64,000 bases of DNA, taken from positions 1 to 64,000 of the forward strand of contig BCHS01000006.1 of NCBI GenBank assembly GCA_039545275.1, given 5' to 3'. The DNA comes from Pseudomicrostroma phylloplanum (Eukaryota; Basidiomycota; Exobasidiomycetes; Microstromatales). The notes beneath the pieces were generated by a model. It was not told the origin of the DNA. It worked only from the letters and a program-made list of their open reading frames with translations, and did not search any database. Made by a program: the position numbers and the translations under genes. The first letter of the stretch is position 1; each line of letters starts with the position of its first letter. Positions 1 through 9,595 of the stretch are shown here, one piece after another.

Positions 1-484
1 CGCGCATCCCCTTCCGTTCCGAAGCGAGACTTAATTGCTCGGCCTCGCTCTCCGCTACAGCTAGTACTAGTCGTTAAATTGCCTAGACTGCTAGACCCGC
101 CCTGTCGGACCTTCCTGGCCGAGCAGTGATTCTGTGCTCCCTAGGTGATATCGAGCAGTCAAGGATGGACTTTGGGTAGGCTCTGGATCGTTGCTCCATG
201 TGTCGTTCCGGCCGTAGGGAGTAGTTTGTCGGAAGTGCGAAGCGCGCCTCCACGTCGCTCGCAGCAGGTTGCCTGGAAATTTGGGCTTGAGCCTAAACGC
301 TCCCTCCCTCCAAACAAGCCCCTATCCTACCTCATCCGCATCGTCACACATCAATGCTAGCAGACCTTCTGTATCGTACTGTTCCTCTTCCGATATAGAC
401 CTCTTTCCTTGGCGATCTCCTGCTTCTTGAGATCCTGGTCACGCGGGCACAGAGCTACATAGCTCCCGGGCCCTGAAAGTGGCA
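1..484. other. Upstream region of ERO1
   Basis: This 484-bp stretch holds no convincing gene. The last 200 bases are pyrimidine-rich, as is common for fungal promoters and 5' leaders. It probably contains the ERO1 promoter and 5' UTR; no specific regulatory site such as an unfolded-protein-response element was recognised with confidence. Confidence 0.5.
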
Positions 485-2605
485 ATGAGGACTCGAACGA
501 CGTGGTCCAACAGGAGCTGGACTTGGACAGCCCTGATAGCATCCACCGTCACTACAGCCCTCTTTCTCAGCGCTGCTTCCACCGCCACTCTTGCTTCAGC
601 GGCCACTTCACCCTCAGCGCGGCGCTCCAATGTCCAATTCCCCTCCTTCAACGACCCCTCTCGCGGGACCCTCTTAGAAGACGTCCTCTCTGCACCCATC
701 TCTTCCAAAAGCGACGACATTTGTCGGCCGACCGGCCAAATCCACGATGCCTGCTGCGACTACGAGACGGTGGAGAAGAGGCTGAATACGCCCAAGTTCT
801 ACGAGACATTGAGGGAGCTGGTGGAGACGAACTACTTCAGATACTACAAGGTGGACCTCTATCGAGATTGTCCGTTCTGGAATGAGAATGGATTGTGTAT
901 GAACAAGGCCTGTGGGGTTGAGAAAGCCAGCGAGGTAAGTGAGCAGCGAAGAGATACTGTCTGCAGCGATAGCGCTAACCGCTCATTTCCGTCCTTTATG
1001 CTGCTGCAGGACGAGATCCCAGAGGAGTTCCGGTCGTCCCGACTGTCCTCTGTGGCTACAGCTGACCGATCAGAGGTCATCTTCCCGGATGACCAGAAGA
1101 AAGGGTCGAGTAACGCTGCTCTCTCTTCTTCGAGTCCCGCGGCAGATAGCTGCGTCTGCCGCGAGACCGACTTCTGCCACTGGGAAGCTGAGGAAGTTTC
1201 TCCCGAGTCTACTTGGGTGGATCTCATCAAGAACCCCGAGCGCTTCACCGGATACGCTGGTCCCGGAGCCAACAGAGTCTGGAAGGCCATCTACGAAGAG
1301 AATTGCTTCGGCGCGGTACCCAAGGGCTCATTTCTTGAACCTCCACGGGCCAAGTCTAGCGGTGGAGGATCAGGCTTCGTAGACAAGAGCAGTCTCACTG
1401 GTAGCTCGGGCGGTGGCGCTGCCTTTGGCTTCTCGCCTCCTGGCCTGAGTAAGCTCATGCCCTCTTTGCAAGCCCCCTCGGATCCAGCAGCCAACGAGCA
1501 GTGCCTAGAGAAGCGTGTCTTTTACCGCGTCATCTCCGGCCTACACGCCTCCATTTCGACTCATATCTGCTCCGAGTATCTGGATCAAAAGACCGGGGAA
1601 TGGTCGCCTAATCTCGAATGCTTCGTGTCCCGGATAGCTCAGCATCCTGAGCGCCTGCAGAACGTGTACTTCAACTACGTTCTCCTTGTGCGAGCATTGG
1701 CTAGAGCCGGAGACTACATCACCAGCTTCAGGCTGAAGAAGGGTGATGCCATCCCCGTCTCGGAGCAACGGACCCTCTCATTACTAGAGTCCCTTGTTTC
1801 GCAAGCGAACGAGTGTCCGCCGACCTTCGATGAAGCCTCAATGTTCAAAGCTTCGAATCCAGAGGCGCCCATGCTCAAGCAGCAATTCCGGGACTCCTTC
1901 CGGAACATCTCATCCATCATGGACTGCGTTGGATGCGATAAATGTCGCTTGTGGGGCAAGATGCAAGTGAATGGTCTGGGAACGGCCATGAAGATCCTCT
2001 TCTCCTTTGATGAGGAGGACCTAGTAGACGCAGAGAGGAATCCGGCTCCGTTGCTAGAGAGGAGCGAGCTGGTGGCTCTCATCAATACCTTGCATCGCTT
2101 TGCTGAGAGTCTCAATGCTGTGGATACTTTCAGGCAGATGTACCAGAGGGATCTCAAGGGAGAGTCTTTGGCTACCCATAGCAACAGAAGCAAGGCGGAG
2201 AAGCAGAGTCACGAACAAGAACAAGACGGGGCTGCCGGGTCTCCGACCGAGCGTAAGCGCAGTTCAGAGACTGAGGCTCAGGTGCTTATCACTACACCCT
2301 CTTCCGCCCCAGATGAGCGGGAAGCACGGTCGGCATCCAATGGGAGCCAGGAGACAGAGGACGGAGCGACCGAGGAAGATGCTCGCAGGTCGACTTCTGA
2401 GAGTCCTGCAGGCTTCACTTCATTGGCAAGGGAATGGCTGCGATTCTCAGTCAGCTCGACTTCACGTGCATTGGGCGCTTGTCACTCTTCCCTCGCACGG
2501 TGCATGGACTGGTTCTACGGCATCGAGGGGTCTGTGAAGCGAATGGCGCAGGGCTTTGACCGGAGTCGGCGTGGAGACCTCGAAGCCTCCAAGGCGGAGC
2601 TTTGA
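485..2605 (+). CDS. ERO1: ERO1-type endoplasmic reticulum thiol oxidase
   Basis: FAD-dependent sulfhydryl oxidase of the ER lumen that reoxidises protein disulfide isomerase. The ATG at 485 is followed by a hydrophobic signal peptide (about residues 10-40). The family landmarks appear in order: a CPFWNENGLC segment with further cysteines downstream, CRETDFCHWE, NPERFTGYAGP, YEENCF, and the active-site CVGCDKCRLWGK followed by NGLGTAMKILF. An intron lies at 935-1009 (GTAAGT...CTGCAG); it is 75 nt and has no in-frame stop, so the frame stays open across it. The spliced product is about 681 residues, longer than yeast Ero1 because of a disordered Ser/Glu-rich C-terminal extension (roughly the last 150 residues). 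No HDEL-type tail is present, so ER retention must come from elsewhere. Identity is secure; the intron is inferred from consensus sites and from the non-family residues it encodes. Confidence 0.96.
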   Translation: MRTRTTWSNRSWTWTALIASTVTTALFLSAASTATLASAATSPSARRSNVQFPSFNDPSRGTLLEDVLSAPISSKSDDICRPTGQIHDACCDYETVEKRLNTPKFYETLRELVETNYFRYYKVDLYRDCPFWNENGLCMNKACGVEKASEVSEQRRDTVCSDSANRSFPSFMLLQDEIPEEFRSSRLSSVATADRSEVIFPDDQKKGSSNAALSSSSPAADSCVCRETDFCHWEAEEVSPESTWVDLIKNPERFTGYAGPGANRVWKAIYEENCFGAVPKGSFLEPPRAKSSGGGSGFVDKSSLTGSSGGGAAFGFSPPGLSKLMPSLQAPSDPAANEQCLEKRVFYRVISGLHASISTHICSEYLDQKTGEWSPNLECFVSRIAQHPERLQNVYFNYVLLVRALARAGDYITSFRLKKGDAIPVSEQRTLSLLESLVSQANECPPTFDEASMFKASNPEAPMLKQQFRDSFRNISSIMDCVGCDKCRLWGKMQVNGLGTAMKILFSFDEEDLVDAERNPAPLLERSELVALINTLHRFAESLNAVDTFRQMYQRDLKGESLATHSNRSKAEKQSHEQEQDGAAGSPTERKRSSETEAQVLITTPSSAPDEREARSASNGSQETEDGATEEDARRSTSESPAGFTSLAREWLRFSVSSTSRALGACHSSLARCMDWFYGIEGSVKRMAQGFDRSRRGDLEASKAEL

Positions 2606-3545
2606 GCTGTTGTGGACAGATCTCAGACTGAACCTCATGTCACCCTCATCATTGTATATGCCTTACCTTCACGACATTGCGAGCCATAGACTTATAATAT
2701 TTCACGATCTTGCTACCACTCACTGTGCTCCTTGGCTGTACGGTGATGCTTCCAGTCGTCGGAGTTTGTGTTGAGGCTTCTGTCGCGTGGCGTGGAGGTG
2801 GGCGGGTGGGTGCGTGCACAGGGACGGCTGTTGCTCGGTTGATCGTCTGCCCTCATCTTCGCCCCTTTGGTATCACCATCACCGTCACCATCATCGTCAT
2901 TGACATACCAGCACGAGGCTCGTAGAGTACGACACTTCCCCCTGTGACACCGTAAGGATCGAGGTACAGACATCTGCTGGCCGTCAACCTCCCGCGACGG
3001 CCGCGTCGGTGTCAGCCCTGGCTACGCTGCCCCTCCCCCCGCCTCCTTCCCCTCCCTCTTGCCTCGCGACTCAGCGGTCGCCCATCGTCGCTCAGCCAGC
3101 GTCCTCTGATCTGCATTCTACCATTCTGGACTCCAAGACCAGGCAGGACGCGCCCCGCGACGATACCCAGTTCCATCAGCACCAGTCCTGGGGTCATCTC
3201 CCGCGACGAGACTCATCCAGCTCCCAGCGATCGTTGCTCCCAACGACGGCTTCCGTCAGATCATCTTCACCCACCTCCTCTACCGTCTCCTTCGCCAGTG
3301 GCACGAGCAGAGGGAGATATCGCGGTCGCAACGCTCGCCACGACACCCAAGCCCGAATCGTCTCCGCCAACGAGACGCAGACTCGGCAAGTCCTCGAAGC
3401 TCGCTCTTACCAACGCACTCCTTCCTCCACCACGAAAGCAGCCGCGACGACGACGACTGCCTATCGCTCTGCCTCGCCGGAGGCTGCTCCTGCTGCTGCT
3501 CTTCCTCCTCCTCCCCCCATCCTCACCTTCGTCTCTGAACTCGTC
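2606..3545. other. ERO1-VPS35 intergenic region with a long ATG-less open frame
   Basis: About 940 bp between ERO1 and the VPS35 ATG. From about 3009 the frame of VPS35 is open without any ATG until 3546 and would encode a Ser/Thr/Pro-rich stretch. It is most simply a long pyrimidine-rich 5' leader, because VPS35 homologues start near the ATG at 3546. A short GTCATC/CACCAT-type repeat lies around 2873-2905. Confidence 0.5.
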
Positions 3546-6500
3546 ATGGACGAACAGGAAAAGGCCCTCAATGAGGCCCTCAACACAGTCAAGATCCAGG
3601 TGGCTCAGATGAAGAGGTGTCTGGACAGCGACTCGCTGATGGAGGCGCTCAAGTCTGCATCAACAATGCTGTCGGAATTGCGGACCTCTTCGCTCAGCCC
3701 AAAGAACTACTACAGACTCTACATGGCCGCGTTTGACTCGCTGCGACATCTCAGCGCTTATCTCTACGACTCTCACACTGGAGGCAGACATCATCTTGCC
3801 GACCTGTATGAATTGGTTCAGTACTGTGGGAACATTGTGCCCAGGGTGAGTACTGCGACCGAGTAGAGTTTGGGGGCTACCTCTGATGCTGACATTGCCT
3901 GCTCTTCATGGAACCTCTTTCTCTAGTTGTATCTCATGATCACCGTTGGCTCCGTCTACATGTCAATTCCGGACGCACCTATCAAGGAGATTATGAAGGA
4001 CATTATGGAGATGTCTAGAGGAGTTCAGCATCCCACCCGAGGTCTCTTCCTCCGCCATTATCTCAGTGGAGCTACTCGAGACTACCTTCCAATCGGCTCT
4101 GAGAATGGACCCACCGGAAACCTACAAGACTCGATTGGTTTTGTGCTCACAAACTTCATCGAGATGAACAAGCTCTGGGTGCGGCTACAGCATCAGGGAC
4201 ATTCTAGGGAAAGGGAGAAGCGAGAGTCGGAGAGGAAAGAGCTGAAGATCCTGGTAGGCACCAACCTGGTGCGGCTGAGCCAGCTAGAGGGCGTCGGACT
4301 AGAGATGTACCGGCGAGTGATCCTCCCAAGTATCCTGGAGCAGGTCGTCAACTGCAAGGACGTCATCGCTCAAGAGTATCTCATGGAGGTCGTCATTCAA
4401 GTCTTCCCGGACGACTTTCATCTGAGAACGCTGGGCCCCTTCCTTTCTGCTTGCGCTCAGCTACACCCCAAGGTCAACATCAAGTCCATCGTCATCGCTC
4501 TCATTGATCGACTCGCCTCCTATGCAGCTAGAGAGGCCGAGAACGATTCGCCAGAAGAGATCAAGAGGCAAGAGGAAGAAGCTGGCAGGAGGCTGAAGGA
4601 GAAAATGGGAAGAATGAGGCTTCAAGCTGGCGAGGTCTGGGAAGAGGTGGAGAGGGAGGACGCCAAGCGAAAAGCTAGCGAAGCTGCACAAGACAGTCAA
4701 GGTCTCAACGGCAGCGGCTCCGGTGATTCGAGTTTCAGACCGATGGACTCATCAGCGCCTGGCATGCCCAATGTCGCCACTCACAGCTCAGCAGAGCCTG
4801 AGATCAAGAGATTCAGCGGTGTCCCTGAAGGTATGGAGGATGAGGGCTGGGGAGAAGGTGGGAAGCCGGCTCCATCGCAGGCAGGCGATACAGCGACATC
4901 TGAGACGACCGAGGCCACGGAAGATGTTGGGCCCGCACGAGAGATGCAGAGCAGCAATTTCCCCTCGGCCGCACCTCAAGGCAAAGCCGAAGAGAACCCG
5001 CCCACGGATGGCGCCAAGAAGGGCGACGGAGCTGATAGCAATCCGACTCAGGCACAGCAGCCACCTCCGCCTCCTGCTGAGCCTCAAGTGAAGAAGTTCC
5101 GCGGCATTCCAGAGGATGTTCGCCTCTTTGAGGTCTTCTGGGAGCAAATTGTCCGACTGATCAGAGCCAGGCCAGACCTCTCACTTCAAGACGTCACGGC
5201 TCTCCTGGTCTCGTTGGCTAATCTGTCCCTGAGCTGCTACCCAGATCGCCTAGAATACGTCGATCAGGTGCTCGGATTCGCCAGCTCCGTCGTCCAGGAG
5301 CAGGAAGCTCAGCTTGCGGCTCAGGGCTCGGGTCAAGGTGGTCAGATTCAAGCGCAAGCATTCGATCTACACTCCCCTGCGACAGCTGCAAATCTCGCCG
5401 CTCTATTGATTGCGCCCATCAACTCGTACACCTCCGCTCTGACGCTTCTGGCTTTGCCGTCGTATGCTCTTCTGCTCGCTACGCAGAGCCATCCGACGAG
5501 AAAGACAGTGGCCACTGCCGTCGTTGGCAGCGTCTTGAAGAATGAGACGGTCCTGTCGACGCCGGAGGACGTGGATGGCATCCTTGATCTCTGTAGCACA
5601 CTTGTCAAGGATCAAAGAGACCACCACAGCTCATTGCAGTACAATTCACAACAAGAAGGCAGGGCGTACAATGGACAAGGCGCATACTACGATGGCGGTC
5701 GCAGAGCGGGCGGTGGTAGACAAGCGCAGCTGCAAGCTCAACAGCAGCACGACTTGGAGGAGATTGCAGAAGAGCAAGGATGGCTTGCGAGGATGACACA
5801 TCTCTTCCGAGCGGAAGACGACCCGGCCGAATTGGCGGCTGATGGCTCGAAGGAGAAGCCACGTGACGGAGCTGAGATCCTCGAGGTCCAATTCAGCTTG
5901 CTTCAAGCTGCCCGCAAACAATTTGTGGACGGTGGACCAATGAGGATCCGACACACGCTGCCTCCCCTCGTCATCTCTGCCATCAAGCTAGCCCGACGCT
6001 ACAAGGTTCATCAGCGCTCGATGGAGAAGTCACAATGGGAGACGAGGGTGACGACCGTCTACAAGTTCATTCATCAAGTCATCTCCATCCTCTACAACAA
6101 GGTCGAGTCTTCAGAGATTTGTCTGCGTCTCTACCTTATGGCGGCTCAGTCTGCCGACGAGTCGGGCTTCGAGGAATTGAGCTACGACTTCTATGTGCAA
6201 TCCTTTACCATCTACGAAGAGTCCATCTCGGAGTCGCGAGCGCAGCTGAATGCCATTGGAATGATCGTCTCCAATCTGCACGTTTCTAGAGTATTCGGGC
6301 TGGACAACTATGATCGTCTGATCACCAAGGCGGCTCTGCATGGTGCCAAGCTGCTCAAAAAGCCTCATCAGGCGGCTGCTGTCCTCATGGCCTCTCACCT
6401 GTGGTGGCAAACGCAGGTGTTGCCTGCTCGGCCGGCGAGTAAGGAGAAGCCGCTCCTTCGCGATGGCAAGCGAGTGTTGGAGTGCCTGCAGAAGAGTCTG

Positions 6501-7102
6501 AGGATCGCCAATAGCTGCATCGATGAGAGAAGCACCGTGGAAATTTTTTGCTCTGCGCTGGATCAGTACATTTACTACGTGAGTGCAAGCGAGGCTGAGA
6601 CCGATCACTTTAGCACACGTACAGTTGAGCATCACTGACGCTTTTCCCCCTTCTCCTAATCGTCGTCTTCCTATCCACTCAGTTCGAGCAAGGCGTTGAG
6701 GAAATACAACCAAAGTACCTCTCCTCCTTGATCGATCTGATCTCCTCGGCTCTCGAGAATCTCTCCTCGTCCTCCAACAACGAGGCAAACTCAACTGCTC
6801 CACCCTCTCTGCACACCTCCTCCAGCCTACTCAGCGATCATGGCGCTGCAGGCGGAAGTGGACCCATCGAAAGCTGTAAGAGGCAGTTCCGCGCGCAACT
6901 TGTGCTCATCAGGGGGCGAAAGGAGAGAGCGATTGCTAGGCTGGCTCAGAGGGCCGAGGAGGAGGAGAGGGAGAGGGAGCAGGCTGGGAACGGAGGCAAG
7001 GAGGCAGAGGGAGAGAAGAAGGAGAAGACGACGAAGGAGAAGCGAGAGCCTGATTGGGCTGCTGTGACAATTGCTGGCGCTGCCCAGAAGATGGGCGTTT
7101 GA
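3546..7102 (+). CDS. VPS35: Retromer subunit VPS35
   Basis: Core scaffold of the retromer cargo-recognition complex, which retrieves cargo from endosomes to the Golgi or plasma membrane. Exons are 3546-3845, 3927-6578 and 6683-7102; both introns have GTGAGT donors and conserve frame. The N-terminus carries the hallmark [15 protein letters not shown] and [16 protein letters not shown]. Exon 2 begins with LYLMITVG, then [48 protein letters not shown] and [10 protein letters not shown], all typical. Near the family's usual GIPEDV position there is an insert of roughly 180 disordered residues in which the surrounding sequence occurs twice (KRFSGVPE and [17 protein letters not shown]). The C-terminal half keeps [10 protein letters not shown] and [11 protein letters not shown]. 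The last exon ends in a charged Glu/Lys-rich tail. The start was chosen as the first ATG in frame, matching homologue N-termini. Confidence 0.96.
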
Positions 7103-7227
7103 TCAGACCAGAGAAAAGATAGTAATGGATGAGATCCTGCATTATCCAGTACGACAAAACAGCTCGAGGGGTATGAAGGGAATGAGATCCGAGGTCCACG
7201 GTGAGCACCATCTCTTCTCGCCCAGTC

Positions 7228-9234
7228 TCACATCTCCGGTCGTCGACAACTCCCAGCACCGCACATACATCGTCCTGCTGCTCCTCTGACCGGGTTGCGC
7301 CGACCCCGGTGGACCGTCTCTACATCATCCGCTGTAGCTCCTCTTCCTCCACCTCCTGTGCTTCCATTGCTCCCAAAGCTCTGCCCCCTTTTGCCTCCTC
7401 CCTGCTCCGTATAGTAGAAGTAGTCAAACGTGAGCTCTTCGTATGCCGGGATTGGGCGGAGGGAGAAGAAGGCTATGATCGGTTGAAGAGTGGAGGGGTC
7501 CTCTTTTGCGCTTGAGCTTGAGGTGGGGATGGCTGAGGTGGTGTGCTTGGGAAGCGGTGCGCAACTGACCGTGGAAGGAGGAGCAGAGCCTGCATTGGTA
7601 GTGAGGCCCTGTACCGGTCTCACCGCTAGCCCTAAGCTTTGCCCATGGCCTTGTCCCAAGCTCGTACTTCTTCCTTCCGTACTCTCCTCATCGTCTTCGT
7701 AGACGTCGCAGTATCGTCCTGCGACGTCCACGACTCGACAAGCCAGATTCGGCTCGCAGGAATGGTTGAGGAACCTCGCAGGTCCACCCCTGCGCCAAGC
7801 GTCCACCACCCAGAGTCCTCCAGGCAGGTCGAAGAGGTAGGTGTGCATGCCGCGTTCTTCGCGCTCCTTGGCCAGGGCAGAAGGGATGACTTCGCCGGTG
7901 AAAAGGAGAACGAGGCTGCCACTCGGTATGGGTATCGGAGAGCGTAGCCCCCAGCCTTTGGTCGAAGTGGTATGGAAGATGTGTAATGGGAAGTTACGCC
8001 CTCCCTTGTTGGCAAGGCAGGCCTCGACTTCCGCTCTCGACGACGATGAACCGCCGGCCATGGCAGCAGCCGGAGCGCTCGGTGTGCTCCCCGTTGGGCT
8101 CGAGATCCATACTCTTCCGTCCGGCCGCCAGTCTGGGGCCGGAGCCTGACGAGGAGCAAACTCCTCGTGCGTATCGTCGTAGATGCCTACGTGTGGACCA
8201 CGGTCCTCCCGCGCCATTTCGAGGAGCTTGCCCTCGAGTTGGAAACGGGCGTCACGCAGAGCGAGGATGCGCTCGGCTGGGCGCGGAGGGGTGGGTGAGG
8301 AGGTGCGTAGACGATCAGCTGGTGGAGAGCGGAGGAGACGTTGCCGATGCCGAGGTGGAGAGGCTTGAGGGGTGGTAGTTGGTTCTGGGGGAGACGTTCC
8401 GGGGCGGTTTGAGGGCCCAGCTTCAGCATTGCGATGTGCTTGAGGAGGAAGGGCGAGTGAAGAAGTAGAGTGTTGCAGTGGTCTGGCAGAGCGAGTCTTG
8501 GGAGTGACCGACGTCGGTGCTGATCTTGTCGGCGCCTTGCGCGTTGGCGTCGTTGCTGATGTGGGCGTGGTAGAAAGATTTGTCCTCGTCGTTGTTCCTA
8601 CAGTTGTACTTGCGCCCCTGCGGCTGGAGAAGCTCGTTGCGGAGGTGCCCGAGGGAGATCTCCTTTCATCTCGCAGCGCAGAGAGCGAGCTGGACGAGGA
8701 GATGCTGGACAGAGGGGATGATGGCGCTCCCTGCAGAGAAGGAGGTGAGGGCGAAGACGGCGGAAGCTCCAGAGCCGGCTGCTCCGGCACAGGGGCGACG
8801 ATCGCATTGCCCACTCCATTGAATTGGCCAAGTGTATTGCGGGGACGGACCTTGCCGCCAGCGGGTCCGATGCTGTCGTAGAGGTCGCGGATCTTCTTGG
8901 CAGCATCTGATTTGGTGAGGCGTGCGCTGGCTACCCTGCCTACATTGGGACAACTGCGGGAGGGTACCAAGCGAGCTACCACTGCATTCACTGGATCCAC
9001 CGGAAGAGGGGCCTGTGTGGGAGCCTGTCGCTGTGGGGCAGTGAGGGGAGTCGGTGTGTCCTGCAGTGCTTCGCTCTTGCGCTTGAGTCTACGAGCTCGA
9101 GCCTGGTCCCATGCTCTGCCAGGGTCGAAGTTGGTGGCAGTGATCTGCACCTCGTCTGATAGCAAAGCAGCGGAGGAGGAGGAGGAAGAGGTAGGCGCTG
9201 CCGGGCGAGGGGTTGGCTGTGTGCGATTGGTCAT
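7228..9234 (-). CDS. SET-domain protein lysine methyltransferase
   Basis: Single-exon 668-residue protein; the start is the ATG at 9234 (MTNRTQ), because the open frame further upstream begins only with TTG. Residues 1 to about 390 are low-complexity Ser/Pro/Thr/Arg-rich and probably disordered. The SET domain follows: KGWGLRS (cofactor-binding GWG), GEVI, HTYLFDL, RFLNHSCEPN, then ELTFDYFYY, and the post-SET motif CMCGAGSC (CxCx4C) right at the C-terminus. The order and spacing fit SUV39/Clr4-like or other histone-type SET enzymes, but no pre-SET zinc cluster is visible, so the substrate cannot be named. About 90 low-complexity residues are inserted between NHSCEPN and ELTFDY. The gene converges on VPS35 (126 bp between stops) and diverges from the RNA-binding gene at 9596. 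Confidence 0.85.
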   Translation of the reverse strand: MTNRTQPTPRPAAPTSSSSSSAALLSDEVQITATNFDPGRAWDQARARRLKRKSEALQDTPTPLTAPQRQAPTQAPLPVDPVNAVVARLVPSRSCPNVGRVASARLTKSDAAKKIRDLYDSIGPAGGKVRPRNTLGQFNGVGNAIVAPVPEQPALELPPSSPSPPSLQGAPSSPLSSISSSSSLSALRDERRSPSGTSATSFSSRRGASTTVGTTTRTNLSTTPTSATTPTRKAPTRSAPTSVTPKTRSARPLQHSTSSLALPPQAHRNAEAGPSNRPGTSPPEPTTTPQASPPRHRQRLLRSPPADRLRTSSPTPPRPAERILALRDARFQLEGKLLEMAREDRGPHVGIYDDTHEEFAPRQAPAPDWRPDGRVWISSPTGSTPSAPAAAMAGGSSSSRAEVEACLANKGGRNFPLHIFHTTSTKGWGLRSPIPIPSGSLVLLFTGEVIPSALAKEREERGMHTYLFDLPGGLWVVDAWRRGGPARFLNHSCEPNLACRVVDVAGRYCDVYEDDEESTEGRSTSLGQGHGQSLGLAVRPVQGLTTNAGSAPPSTVSCAPLPKHTTSAIPTSSSSAKEDPSTLQPIIAFFSLRPIPAYEELTFDYFYYTEQGGGKRGQSFGSNGSTGGGGRGATADDVETVHRGRRNPVRGAAGRCMCGAGSCRRPEM

Positions 9235-9595
9235 CGTACCCTCACCGCTCTGGGCTAATGATACGAGGAGACATCTACCGATCAAGGACGATGGTGAGGA
9301 TTGGCTAGTAGCCTCTGCGGATCAGTTGGTGACGATGACGACGATGCTTCTGATGATCGTGTTGGTATGATTGCTTCGCCTTGAACCTTGTGAGCTGCCA
9401 ATTCCCCGGTTGCGTGCGGGCCAGGGTCTTTTTCCCGGCTGGGCGCGTGGACGTGGCTTTGGCTGCGAGGCTTTGATTCCGCTTCACTGATCCCGACCAT
9501 CCGTTTCCCCTTCTAGCCATCGTTTGTGCCTGCATTTCTCCTGCGTAGCCACTCGCTGCCCCCATCTCCCCTCCTCCTCCTCTTCCTCTCTCACC
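9235..9595. promoter_or_regulatory. Divergent promoter region, SET gene and RRM gene
   Basis: 361 bp separate the two start codons of oppositely transcribed genes, so both promoters must lie here or overlap. The right half is strongly CT-rich (around 9541-9590), a usual feature just upstream of fungal start codons. No specific factor site was recognised. Confidence 0.5.

Noticed and set aside
145..360. Plus-strand open frame upstream of ERO1
   Set aside because: Short, no domain, and sits in what is best explained as promoter or leader.
8498..8881. Plus-strand frame opposite the SET gene
   Set aside because: Shadow of the low-complexity N-terminus; composition mirrors the real minus-strand gene.
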